A stretch of DNA of 36,137 bases from a bacterium (lineage in GTDB: Bacteria; UBA6262; WVXT01). Of the stretch, positions 7,338 through 15,540 are shown one piece after another. The notes beneath the pieces were generated by a model, which saw only the letters and a list, made by a program, of their open reading frames with translations, did no database searches and was not told the origin of the DNA. The position numbers and the translations under genes were made by a program. The DNA lies in assembly GCA_035530055.1 (NCBI GenBank), contig DATKVN010000045.1, forward strand, positions 1 through 36,137. The letters run 5' to 3'. Position 1 is the stretch's first letter. The number at the start of each line of letters is the position of its first letter.

Positions 7338-9353
7338 ATGCTTAAGAGAAAGACGGTTCTTTTATTACTTATAATTATACTTTTTTTGTCTGTTTCTGGA
7401 GGATTCTTTTTTTATAATTCTGTTAAGAGAGAAGCAAACACTGGTCTTTCAGAGAAAAAGGTCATCATTTTAGGATTTGATGGAATTGACCCGGATTTGC
7501 TATCAAAGTGGATGGAAGAAGAGAAACTGCCCAACATAAAAAGTCTTCAAGAAAGAGGAACTTTCTTAGAATTGGGGACAACTAATCCTGCGGAATCGCC
7601 TGTTGCCTGGTCCAGCTTTGCCACGGGCACCAATCCAGGTAAGACGTCCATTTTCGATTTTCTCAAAAGAGACCCTCAGACTTATATGCCTGACTTCGCT
7701 ACTACCTCTTTCAGTGAAGGTAAGTTCTTATTGCGGCTGTTTCCTGTGGAAAAGCCGAGCATTACCTGCAATAGAAAAGGGACATCTTTCTGGCAGATAG
7801 CCTCCCGGAATGGGCTCAGGTGCGTAGTCTTACAGGCACCGGTCACATTTCCTCCCGAGAAGGTTGTGGGAGGGAAACTTCTTTCCGGTCTGGGTGTACC
7901 CGATATTCGTGGGACACAGGGAACCTTCTCTTATTATGGTACGGATGTGAGGGAAGAAGGGGATACGGAGATGGGAGGAAAAATCAGCGAGGTCAAAATA
8001 GAAGATAGAAAGATAAAGACTGTAATTCACGGGCCAAGGAATAGATTATCGAGGAGGCGCGAAGAAATATTGGTTCCTCTGGAGATTGAGATAATCAACG
8101 ACAAACAAGTCATAATAAAGATCCAGAATAGAGAAGAGAAACTGGAAGTTGGCAACTGGAGCGATTGGTTCGCGATTAAGTTTAAGATGAATCCTTTAAT
8201 TAAAGTATATGGAATGGGAAGATTCTATTTGATAAGCATCAAGCCTGAATTCAGGCTCTATCTATGTCCAATAAACTTCTATCCCAAAAAATCACCATTT
8301 CCCATTTCTTATCCAAAATCGTTTTGCAGAAAACTGGCTGAAGAGATAGGGCTATATAAGACCCTGGGCTGGGCTATCGATACCTGGGCTCTCAGTGAAA
8401 AGAGAATTGACGAGAAGACTTTTTTAGAAGACCTCTTTTATACCATGAATCAGCGAGAAGAAATAATGATGAATATGCTGGAAAAGAAAAATTTTGACCT
8501 GTTCAGCTTTATTTTTCAAGCGAGCGATAAGGTGCAGCATATGTTCTGGAGATTGATTGATGAGACTCATCCTGCTTATGATAGAGAGAAGGCAGAGAAA
8601 TATGGCGATGCCATATTGAAAGTTTACCAGAAGATGGATGAAATAGTGGGAGAAGTTATGCCTTTTGTGGATGAGGACACCACCCTTTTTCTAATTTCCG
8701 ATCACGGGTTTCATCCATTCAGGAAAGCAGTGAATCTTAATACATGGTTAGTGAAGAATGGCTATATGACCCTCTTATCCCAGGAAGGGAAAGAATACAA
8801 ATTGGAGGACCTTTTTGGCAAGGGCGAGTTCTGGCCAAATGTTGACTGGCAGAGAACTAAGGCATATGCTTTAGGGCTGGGCTGTATCTACATAAATCTA
8901 AAAGGTAGAGAAGCATATGGGATAGTGAAGCCAGACGATGAGTACAATGGTTTAGGGGAAGAGATAGTAGCTAAACTGAAAAATTTGAGAGACCCGGTCA
9001 CTGGTAAAAGAGTAATAGTGGATGTTTATAAAAGAGAAGATATCTACCAAGGAGAGTATTTAGAGGAGGCTCCTGACCTGGTAGTTGGCTTTAATGAAGG
9101 CTACAGGGTATCCTGGCAGACTGCACTGGGAGGTATCCCTCCTGAAATAATTATGGAAAATAAATCGAACTGGAGCGGAGACCACTGTTCTTTTGACCCC
9201 TCCATAACCCAAGGAATATTTATTTCCAATAAAAAATTTGCTGGAGAATCGCCTTCCATCATTGACATTGCACCCACAGTACTTGAGATTTTCGACCTGC
9301 CAATTCCAGAAGAGATGGATGGAAAACCAATAAAATTTCGGGTAGCTAATTGA
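7338..9353 (+). CDS. Membrane-anchored type I phosphodiesterase/nucleotide pyrophosphatase-like protein
   Basis: Member of the alkaline phosphatase superfamily (phosphodiesterase/PglZ-like), 671 residues. An N-terminal membrane helix (about residues 6-27) anchors a large domain on the outer face. Metal-ligand motifs appear in order: ILGFDGID (44-51), SPVAWSSFATGTNPG (87-101, nucleophile region), QASDKVQHMFW, LISDHGFHPF and GDHCSF near the C-terminus. Substrates of such proteins are phosphodiesters or phospho-glycans and cannot be read from the sequence. The frame is open from TTG 7200, but GAAGGGG before ATG 7338 and the hydrophobic N-terminus decide the start. The upstream extension covers a palindrome (GCGAAA/TTTCGC). 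The radical SAM gene follows after one nucleotide. Confidence 0.85.
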   Translation: MLKRKTVLLLLIIILFLSVSGGFFFYNSVKREANTGLSEKKVIILGFDGIDPDLLSKWMEEEKLPNIKSLQERGTFLELGTTNPAESPVAWSSFATGTNPGKTSIFDFLKRDPQTYMPDFATTSFSEGKFLLRLFPVEKPSITCNRKGTSFWQIASRNGLRCVVLQAPVTFPPEKVVGGKLLSGLGVPDIRGTQGTFSYYGTDVREEGDTEMGGKISEVKIEDRKIKTVIHGPRNRLSRRREEILVPLEIEIINDKQVIIKIQNREEKLEVGNWSDWFAIKFKMNPLIKVYGMGRFYLISIKPEFRLYLCPINFYPKKSPFPISYPKSFCRKLAEEIGLYKTLGWAIDTWALSEKRIDEKTFLEDLFYTMNQREEIMMNMLEKKNFDLFSFIFQASDKVQHMFWRLIDETHPAYDREKAEKYGDAILKVYQKMDEIVGEVMPFVDEDTTLFLISDHGFHPFRKAVNLNTWLVKNGYMTLLSQEGKEYKLEDLFGKGEFWPNVDWQRTKAYALGLGCIYINLKGREAYGIVKPDDEYNGLGEEIVAKLKNLRDPVTGKRVIVDVYKREDIYQGEYLEEAPDLVVGFNEGYRVSWQTALGGIPPEIIMENKSNWSGDHCSFDPSITQGIFISNKKFAGESPSIIDIAPTVLEIFDLPIPEEMDGKPIKFRVAN

Positions 9354-9354
9354 A

Positions 9355-10560
9355 ATGAAAAAGCACTTGGAAAAGTTGAATCCAGGAATATTGAAGTTAG
9401 ATCTATTTTGCAAAGGTATGAAGATTGACCCCAGCTGCAATTTGGAGAAGGATGCTCGCCTGGTTTCCCGCATAAGAGCGGGGCTGGGAAGTGGCCTGGA
9501 GATGGTTCTTCCGGATAACCTATATGCTAACGTACCTGTTCTAGAAGAGTTTGCTAAGAAGAGTCCTTTTCTTCTGATAAAAAGGAGTGGCAAATATTAT
9601 ATAACAAAAGAAGGAAATGACTTATGTCAGGTCACAATACCTTCTCAACCTTTTTGGTATCAGGAGAGAACAAGTAACGGGACATTGATGTCCAGAGTTG
9701 GTATGTTGCAGGGTACATATTTAGCAATATATCCAGCCAGAGTGTGCAGCTATTGGCTAAGTGAGCCAAGACAGAATTGCAAGTTCTGTGCCACAGGACT
9801 CAATGTGGGAGTTACTGAAGAGGCGGAGAAGAGTGTCCAGGACGTGGTGGAGACTGCAGTTGCTGCTCGAAAAGAGTCGAGAATAACTTTCGTCCATTTC
9901 AATACCGGCTACTGTGAAGGAAAGGCTTTAGATATTCTGGCTCCTTATGTGAAGACGGTCAAGGAGAAGACAGGTCTTCTAATCGGAGTCCAATGCCCAC
10001 CACAGAAAGAACTGTCCAAATATGATATGATGATGGAAATGGGAGCAGACCATTTCTCATTCTGCTTCGAATTTTTCAATAAGGAAGTATTTCAAGAAGT
10101 ATGTCCTGGTAAGGCAATAACTTTAGGCCAGGGGACTTTTTTCAGAGCTATGGAGTATACAGTCGCAAAAATGGGCAAAGGTAAGGTTTCCGGGGAGATT
10201 ATTGCTGGTTTGGAGCCAATTGGAGACACACTTAAGGCAATAGATTATATTACCAGCGTAGGCGCATTTCCCACTATCTGTATATTCCGTCCTCTGGCAG
10301 GCACAGATTACCAGACAAAGCCTTCACCAAAGTCTGAGGATATGCTCCTAATTTTCCGCCATATGTATGAAGCTTGCAAAAAGAACTCGATTCCCACTGA
10401 TATTGCTCCCAAAATAAGAGTAAGCCTGGTAGTTTTGCCCTACGAAGGAAGGTATTTTATGGAAGGTTATGGCTTTGATGATTTCATCTATAGCTGTAAG
10501 CTGGCTATGATGCGTATAATTTTCAGAACTTACTACGGGATTAAACTCTTCCTGAGGTAG
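9355..10560 (+). CDS. Radical SAM protein with atypical C-x10-C-x2-C cluster motif
   Basis: 401 residues. The iron-sulfur motif is C131-SYWLSEPRQN-C142-KF-C145, a C-x10-C-x2-C spacing where the common radical SAM motif is C-x3-C-x2-C. The next segment ATGLNVG and the later GEIIAGLEPIGDT fit the SAM-binding barrel, and FVHFNTGY and IGVQCPPQ look like barrel strands. An N-terminal region of about 120 residues precedes the cluster. The product is unknown. The ATG lies one base after the stop of the phosphodiesterase gene and lacks a clear ribosome site, so translational coupling is likely. It ends 5 nt from the convergent sulfatase gene. The reaction cannot be inferred. Confidence 0.8.
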   Translation: MKKHLEKLNPGILKLDLFCKGMKIDPSCNLEKDARLVSRIRAGLGSGLEMVLPDNLYANVPVLEEFAKKSPFLLIKRSGKYYITKEGNDLCQVTIPSQPFWYQERTSNGTLMSRVGMLQGTYLAIYPARVCSYWLSEPRQNCKFCATGLNVGVTEEAEKSVQDVVETAVAARKESRITFVHFNTGYCEGKALDILAPYVKTVKEKTGLLIGVQCPPQKELSKYDMMMEMGADHFSFCFEFFNKEVFQEVCPGKAITLGQGTFFRAMEYTVAKMGKGKVSGEIIAGLEPIGDTLKAIDYITSVGAFPTICIFRPLAGTDYQTKPSPKSEDMLLIFRHMYEACKKNSIPTDIAPKIRVSLVVLPYEGRYFMEGYGFDDFIYSCKLAMMRIIFRTYYGIKLFLR

Positions 10561-10565
10561 ACCAA

Positions 10566-12338
10566 TCAATGTAGGTACCCTAACGATTCTAGCCTTTCTT
10601 TGAGTTCTTTATCAATATGGACTTCCTCAGTTGCCTGCGGCTTTCCTTCGCTTGTCAAAGCGATGAAATCTTCCAATTGCTTCTTTAGTTCTTGGGCTAT
10701 GAGTGGTCTCTTTTTGATTATGTTGCTCTGTTCTTTTGGGTCGTTTATCCTGTCATACAGCTCATCGGGTTCTCTCCGATTCATAATGTATGTCCACTCC
10801 TCTGTCCTTATTGCTCTCGAGAAGGGAGCATTTCCCCATTCTTCGCTGGTACAAGCAATGAAGTTTCCTTCAATCTCACTGCCTTCTATTAATGGTAGAA
10901 TACTTTTCCCTTGCATCCATTCAGGGAGAGAAATATCTAAAATATCCAGTATCGTGGGCGTAATATCGATGCTCTCCACTATTTCCTCAACGACTTTTCC
11001 TTGACATATTCCTGGAACTCTCATTATTAAAGGGACATGTGTTACTATTCTGCTGGCTTCTCCTCCATGACCGACCCTACCCCTTTCACCTAAACGCTCC
11101 CCGTGGTCCGCAGTAATTATAATAACAGAATTATTAAAGATATTGAGTTTCTTTAACCTCTTAACCAACTCACCAATTTCATCGTCTACATAATTGATTC
11201 CTGCATCGTAAAGAGCAATCAGGTAGTCAATCTCTTCTGGGGAAAGGTTCAGAGCGGTAAGCTTATAATCGCCTAGTGTGCTTAGAGCTCGCTGGTCAGA
11301 GTAATTTCCAATGTAGAGAGTGCGATAAGGCATAGGGGGATCATAAGGAGAATGTACATCATAAGTATGAAGGAATAGGAAGAATTTTTTATCTTTAACT
11401 TTTTCCAACCATCTAAATATATTATCCTTGTGAAATTTTATGGTGCGCGATGTGTTTATTCTATCGAAGAAGAAATCAAATCCCTGACCAAAGCCATATA
11501 TTGAGGACATAAATGCACCGCCCACAAAGCCAGCTGTTATATAATTCCAGTTTTTTAAAATCTCAGTTAAAGTGACAGAAGATTTTCCTATCTTTTTTTC
11601 AGACCCTGTAATTTTATGAGTCCAGGGGTATTGAGATAAGAAGATTGAGCTGTGGGAAACTACGGTTGAGCACGCCTGGCTAAAACCATTTTTAAATAGA
11701 ACACCCTGACTTGCTAGCTGGTCAATATTGGGAGATGTGTTTCTGTGGTATCCATAACAACTCAGGTGGTCTGCTCTCAAGGCATCAATGGAGATGAGGA
11801 TTATATTAGGCCCTTTAGGGCGAGTATTCAACCGATAAGAATAGATAAATCCATTACAGATAAGGATTAAGATAATTGGCACCAGTACCAATTTTCCATT
11901 AGCTACCTTATTTAAGAAGCTAAATTTTTCTCGTAGTTTTGTACTGATACCGATTGGGTAGAATACTCCGTAAAGCATTAAAATAAATGAAAGGTAACTG
12001 AATGGACTTATTCGTCTGAAGCTCGCTATGTATAACAATATCATAAAAGAAGAAATAAGTACTAATCCACTTTCTCTATAAATTTTAATCATCATCAAAG
12101 AAATAATTGCTGCTATGGCTAGTATAACCGATACCGATACTGCACTGTTAAGACTAAGTTGTATCGTAGCTAAAGCAAGATTATGTAACGAATTCTGGAA
12201 GTATGCATTCGAGGAGACCAGACTCACGCCTTTTACAATACCAATGATAAATCCTACAGTCAGGCCCAAGATGAGGCCAAATTTGATCCCTTTAATAATA
12301 TCATTTATTATTGATTTTATTTTCTTTTTCTCTTCCAT
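10566..12338 (-). CDS. Membrane sulfatase-like hydrolase/transferase
   Basis: 590 residues: about five membrane segments in the first 165, then an alkaline-phosphatase-superfamily sulfatase domain. Metal and active-site motifs are LISIDALRADH (181-191), STVVSHSS (about 224-231), VIIITADHGERLGE and VGHGG, and it ends LESLGYLH as many sulfatases do. The nucleophile position holds T225 in a T-x-x-S-H context, with no C/S-x-P-x-R, so formylglycine modification is not expected. The architecture resembles phosphoglycerol or phosphoethanolamine transferases (LtaS/EptA-like) as much as true sulfatases. A role in decorating surface lipids or glycans is inferred. GAGAGG precedes the ATG, only 14 nt after the UbiA gene, so it is the last gene of the minus-strand operon. 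Confidence 0.85.
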   Translation of the reverse strand: MEEKKKIKSIINDIIKGIKFGLILGLTVGFIIGIVKGVSLVSSNAYFQNSLHNLALATIQLSLNSAVSVSVILAIAAIISLMMIKIYRESGLVLISSFMILLYIASFRRISPFSYLSFILMLYGVFYPIGISTKLREKFSFLNKVANGKLVLVPIILILICNGFIYSYRLNTRPKGPNIILISIDALRADHLSCYGYHRNTSPNIDQLASQGVLFKNGFSQACSTVVSHSSIFLSQYPWTHKITGSEKKIGKSSVTLTEILKNWNYITAGFVGGAFMSSIYGFGQGFDFFFDRINTSRTIKFHKDNIFRWLEKVKDKKFFLFLHTYDVHSPYDPPMPYRTLYIGNYSDQRALSTLGDYKLTALNLSPEEIDYLIALYDAGINYVDDEIGELVKRLKKLNIFNNSVIIITADHGERLGERGRVGHGGEASRIVTHVPLIMRVPGICQGKVVEEIVESIDITPTILDILDISLPEWMQGKSILPLIEGSEIEGNFIACTSEEWGNAPFSRAIRTEEWTYIMNRREPDELYDRINDPKEQSNIIKKRPLIAQELKKQLEDFIALTSEGKPQATEEVHIDKELKERLESLGYLH

Positions 12339-12352
12339 TTCAAAAATCCTCT

Positions 12353-13255
12353 CTAAACAAGGTAAGCTAAGGCAAAACCTATCTGTCCTACTAAAAGCAT
12401 CAGGTACATATGTTTCCAGGAGATGTGATTTGCTTCCAGGGTCAGTTCTTCGGGTTTTCTCAGGACTAAATAAGCAGTGTAACTGCCCCAGGCCACAAGG
12501 ATGACCGTTAACGGGTATAATACTATGGGTGACCCGGTCAATATGCCATTAATTTTGCCATATGGAATTAATAGAAATGGTAATACAAAAGAAGGAGCGA
12601 TGGTGATTGCCGCTTTCTTGGCTCCGAGAATTATAGGAATCGTATTGCATCCGTACATCTTGTCACCTTTTATGTCAGAGAAGTCCTTGGTAGAGGCAGC
12701 GCCCAAAAGATAAAGCGCAAATATGGAGCCGATGAACCAGGGTTCAAAATTAAAGAAACTTCTCACTGCTGTCCAGCCAGCGACTATGAGGAGACATCCT
12801 CTGGGAATGGCAATGGTTAGATTGGCTGCTATTGCCCATCTTTTGGTTCTAAAAGGCGGTGCGGAGTAAGCGTAGGTAATTAGAGCAGTCATCAGAACGA
12901 TAATAATAAATTGCTTGTTAGGAACCAGGTATGCTAAAAAGAATGAGAAGGAGTAAAGCAGAATACTGAACAACCGGCTCTCTTTTAGAGAAATTCTGCC
13001 TGAAGGCAGGGGTCTGTTTGGTTTGTTTACTCTGTCGATACTGATATCGTAATATTGATTTACAATATTGGAGGCTCCATTAAGAAACGCAGCAGAGAGG
13101 GCACCCAGAATAATTGGATAGACATAGGTAAAGGTCAGCACTATTTGACTACTGGCACCAATAGCAATTAAGCCTCCGCTTATAAACCCGACTGTGGGAG
13201 ACAGGAGGGTAAACGGTCTCATAAGTTCCCAATAGATTTTAAGTTTTCTTAACAT
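12353..13255 (-). CDS. UbiA family prenyltransferase
   Basis: Integral-membrane enzyme of 300 residues with about eight to nine helices that transfers a prenyl chain to an acceptor. The first Asp-rich motif is NQYYDISID (66-74), with Gln in place of the usual first Asp, followed by NKPNRPLPSGRIS. The second is KDFSDIKGDKMYG. The NQ variant and 'NKPxxPLxSG' resemble homogentisate prenyltransferases, while 'RPLPSGRIS' is also close to archaeal-type digeranylgeranylglyceryl phosphate synthases. MenA/UbiA-type quinone enzymes are a further option. The gene lies 35 nt after a short-chain prenyl diphosphate synthase that probably supplies its substrate. The acceptor cannot be decided. Confidence 0.85.
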   Translation of the reverse strand: MLRKLKIYWELMRPFTLLSPTVGFISGGLIAIGASSQIVLTFTYVYPIILGALSAAFLNGASNIVNQYYDISIDRVNKPNRPLPSGRISLKESRLFSILLYSFSFFLAYLVPNKQFIIIVLMTALITYAYSAPPFRTKRWAIAANLTIAIPRGCLLIVAGWTAVRSFFNFEPWFIGSIFALYLLGAASTKDFSDIKGDKMYGCNTIPIILGAKKAAITIAPSFVLPFLLIPYGKINGILTGSPIVLYPLTVILVAWGSYTAYLVLRKPEELTLEANHISWKHMYLMLLVGQIGFALAYLV

Positions 13256-13290
13256 ATTGGGCCACGAGGCTCAGCTTCGCCACTCCTTCA

Positions 13291-14166
13291 CTAATTCTCT
13301 CGTTCTAAAATATATTCTGCCAATTCCCTTAAGATTTTCCCTCTTGTGACAAAAATCTTCAGGCTATGAATGGAGGAGTTTACCAGTTTAGCAGCAAGCT
13401 GTCTTGCCTTTCCCATTCCCAGAACGGTAACAAATGTCGCTCTGTTTCTATCTTTGCTTTCATCTTTTCCTGTCAGTTCTCTTTTACCCGTAAAATCCAA
13501 AATATCATCTCTTATTTGATAGGCTAAACCAATATTTCTGGCGTAATTCTTTAAAGCCTGTCTCTTTTTTTCAGATGCTCTACACAGTCTTGCCCCAATC
13601 TCACAGGCTACCACAAAAAGTTTTCCTGTCTTGTGTGTATGGACATATTCCAGTGTTTTTAAATCCATAGTTTTAGAATCCAAATCGACCGTCTGTCCAC
13701 CAATCATCCCGCAAGAACCGATTGCTTCCGAAATATCTTCCATAATTTGACTGGCAACCTTATTATCTATTTTAGCTTTTCGGCAATTCTGAGCGATAAG
13801 GGCCAAACCTTTCATTAACAGGCCATAGGCAGCCAGTATTGCTACCGCTTCGCCGAATACCTTATGGGTTGCTGGTCGTCCTCTTCTGAAATTGGCATTA
13901 TCCATTGAGGGAAGGTCGTCAAGAATCAAAGAGGAAGTATGAATTAGTTCGATACCGCAGGCAGCCATTAGAAGGTCAGCCTTCTTTCCCACGACTTTAG
14001 ATGTGGCCATGGTGAGGATTGGTCTGATTCGCTTGCCGCCATTCAATAGACTGTATCTCATTGCCCGATGTATCTTGGGGGGATATGCATCTTCCTTGGG
14101 AAGGCAGTTTTCCAATGCTTCATCGATTTCTTCTCTTTTTATTTTAAGATATTCTTTTATTTCCAT
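13291..14166 (-). CDS. Short-chain polyprenyl diphosphate synthase (FPP/GGPP synthase)
   Basis: Condenses IPP with allylic diphosphates. 291 residues, the normal length for IspA/CrtE-type enzymes. Visible are NGGKRIRP (43-50), the first Asp-rich motif DDLPSMD (83-89) and the second QIRDDILDF (217-225). RRGRPATHKVFGEAVAIL follows the first motif, as in type II enzymes. The residues 4-5 positions before the first motif are Ser-Ser (78-79) and not the Tyr/Phe typical of FPP synthases, so a GGPP-length product is likely (inference). AAAGGA precedes the ATG. It is the first gene of the minus-strand operon, under the promoter at 14227-14256. Confidence 0.9.
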   Translation of the reverse strand: MEIKEYLKIKREEIDEALENCLPKEDAYPPKIHRAMRYSLLNGGKRIRPILTMATSKVVGKKADLLMAACGIELIHTSSLILDDLPSMDNANFRRGRPATHKVFGEAVAILAAYGLLMKGLALIAQNCRKAKIDNKVASQIMEDISEAIGSCGMIGGQTVDLDSKTMDLKTLEYVHTHKTGKLFVVACEIGARLCRASEKKRQALKNYARNIGLAYQIRDDILDFTGKRELTGKDESKDRNRATFVTVLGMGKARQLAAKLVNSSIHSLKIFVTRGKILRELAEYILEREN

Positions 14167-14226
14167 AATTTCCTTTATTTTACGATAAATTAGAAAGCTA
14201 AAAAATTACACACAAATTTGTAGAAA

Positions 14227-14256
14227 AGTTTAGCAAATTGAACACTGACCTGTCAA
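14227..14256 (-). promoter_or_regulatory. Promoter of the prenyl synthase/UbiA/sulfatase operon
   Basis: Minus strand: TTGACA (14256-14251), 18-nt spacer, TAAACT (14232-14227). The perfect -35 is part of the left arm of the palindrome at 14251-14289. Confidence 0.6.
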
Positions 14257-14289
14257 ACAGAAAACCGAAGGGCGCTTTTTTGTTTGACA
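14251..14289. promoter_or_regulatory. Palindrome joining the two divergent -35 boxes (candidate operator)
   Basis: Arms 14251-14264 (TGTCAAACAGAAAA) and 14276-14289 (TTTTTTGTTTGACA) are complementary at 13 of 14 positions with an 11-nt centre. The outer ends are the TTGACA boxes of both divergent promoters. A symmetric regulator bound here would block both. The hairpin also has a T run and could act as a weak terminator on the plus strand. Confidence 0.55.
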
Positions 14290-14312
14290 AACTTCCTCGA
14301 TTTTGATATAAT
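14284..14312 (+). promoter_or_regulatory. Consensus sigma-70 promoter of the polysaccharide locus
   Basis: TTGACA (14284-14289), exactly 17 nt, TATAAT (14307-14312): both hexamers are perfect. Transcription would start near 14319 and enter the glycan locus at 14565 after a leader of about 245 nt that contains a pair of hairpins. Confidence 0.9.
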
Positions 14313-14457
14313 TTTTCAAATTTTTATTCTATCGCAATTCGCCTACCAAAGGGACAAATAATCTCAACAGGACTATAGCTAACACTCCATATACCATAGG
14401 TATTTGAAAATTCTAAATCCGAAATTCTACACAATCTCTACATGCATGACCAGGATA

Positions 14458-14509
14458 GGTCGGTCACCCTTCAGGGTGACGGAATCGGCACTCTAAAGAG
14501 TGCCCGACC
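14458..14509 (+). repeat. Pair of palindromic repeats in the leader of the glycan locus
   Basis: GTCACCCT/AGGGTGAC (14463-14470, 14473-14480) and GGCACTCT/AGAGTGCC (14487-14494, 14497-14504) are perfect 8-bp stems with 2-nt centres, framed by GGTCGG and CCGACC. A relative of the first occurs at 28769. The rest of 14313-14564 shows a degenerate continuation and the ribosome site AAAGG of the next gene. Confidence 0.75.
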
Positions 14510-14564
14510 AGATGGCACCGTAAACGATACCCGACCAAGTGGGCATTCATAGAAAGGCAAGGAA

Positions 14565-15524
14565 GTGGTCGATTTATCGATTATAATTGTTAATTACAAT
14601 GTGAAGCATCGCTTAAGGGAATGCTTACAGTCTATTTATGGCAATACAAAAAAAATAAGTTTTGAAGTAACCATCGTAGACAATAATTCCCGTGATGGCA
14701 GTGTAGATATGGTCAAGAGTGAATTTCCTGAGGTTGAGTTAATAGAAAACCACCAAAATTTGGGCTTTGCCAAGGCTACTAATCAAGGTCTAAGAGAGAA
14801 CAAAGGAAGATACAGGCTATTGCTAAATCCAGACACAATTGTTTTACCCAATGCATTAGACAAAATGGTAGAATTTATGGAAGCAAATTCCCATGCAGGT
14901 GCATTAGGATGTAGGTTACTGTATCCTGATGGAAGATTGCAACCATCCTGCAGGAGTTTTCCCACTTTAATTACTGCCTTCTTTGAAAATACGGGACTGG
15001 AAAAGTTATTTCCAAAGAGTAAAGTTATGGGAAGGCATCGAATTGGTTATTGGGGTCATAATGATATTCGAGAAGTCGACCAACCAACGGGCGCAGCTCT
15101 TATGGTAAGAGGAGAAATAATTAGTCAGGTAGGATTAATGGATGAGCAATTTTATATGTATTATGAGGATATAGATTGGTGTTTTAGGATTAAGAAAAAA
15201 GGATGGAAGATATACTTTATCCCTTTAGCGCAAATAATTCATTATGGAGGTCAAAGCGCCGGCCTGAATATGCCTAAGATGAGAATTCAGGGATACAAAA
15301 GCAGACACAGGTTTTTCAGAAAACACTATGGAATTCTTTCGGAATGGATAGTGAAACAGATGGACCTTTTGGGATTGATTTTGAAAACATTATATAGAAC
15401 CGCCATCATATCAGTCAATTCAATGAATGGAAACAACCACGACAAACAGTACTCCCGAGGAAGTAGAGAAATATTAAGAGATTTATGTGGGGTTATTAGG
15501 AGATTTTGGGAAATTTGGATATGA
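14565..15524 (+). CDS. GT2 glycosyltransferase (rhamnosyltransferase WbbL-like)
   Basis: 319 residues, cytosolic GT-A enzyme that adds a sugar to the lipid-linked glycan. SIIIVNYNVKHRLRECLQS (about residues 5-23) begins the nucleotide-binding domain. VDNNSRDGS, NLGFAKATNQGL and LLNPDTIVLPN give the DxD-like site. QPTGAALMVRG and YYEDIDWCFRIKKKGWKI form the acceptor-side ED motif typical of WbbL-like enzymes. Start GTG 14565 has AAAGG at 14552-14556. First gene behind the consensus promoter at 14284. The sugar is not certain from the sequence; rhamnose is the usual one for this group. Confidence 0.9.
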   Translation: MVDLSIIIVNYNVKHRLRECLQSIYGNTKKISFEVTIVDNNSRDGSVDMVKSEFPEVELIENHQNLGFAKATNQGLRENKGRYRLLLNPDTIVLPNALDKMVEFMEANSHAGALGCRLLYPDGRLQPSCRSFPTLITAFFENTGLEKLFPKSKVMGRHRIGYWGHNDIREVDQPTGAALMVRGEIISQVGLMDEQFYMYYEDIDWCFRIKKKGWKIYFIPLAQIIHYGGQSAGLNMPKMRIQGYKSRHRFFRKHYGILSEWIVKQMDLLGLILKTLYRTAIISVNSMNGNNHDKQYSRGSREILRDLCGVIRRFWEIWI

Positions 15525-15540
15525 GAAAAAGGATATTGGA

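Noticed and set aside
14458-14509. CRISPR-like hairpins
   Set aside because: Different stems, no regular repeat-spacer pattern and no cas genes.
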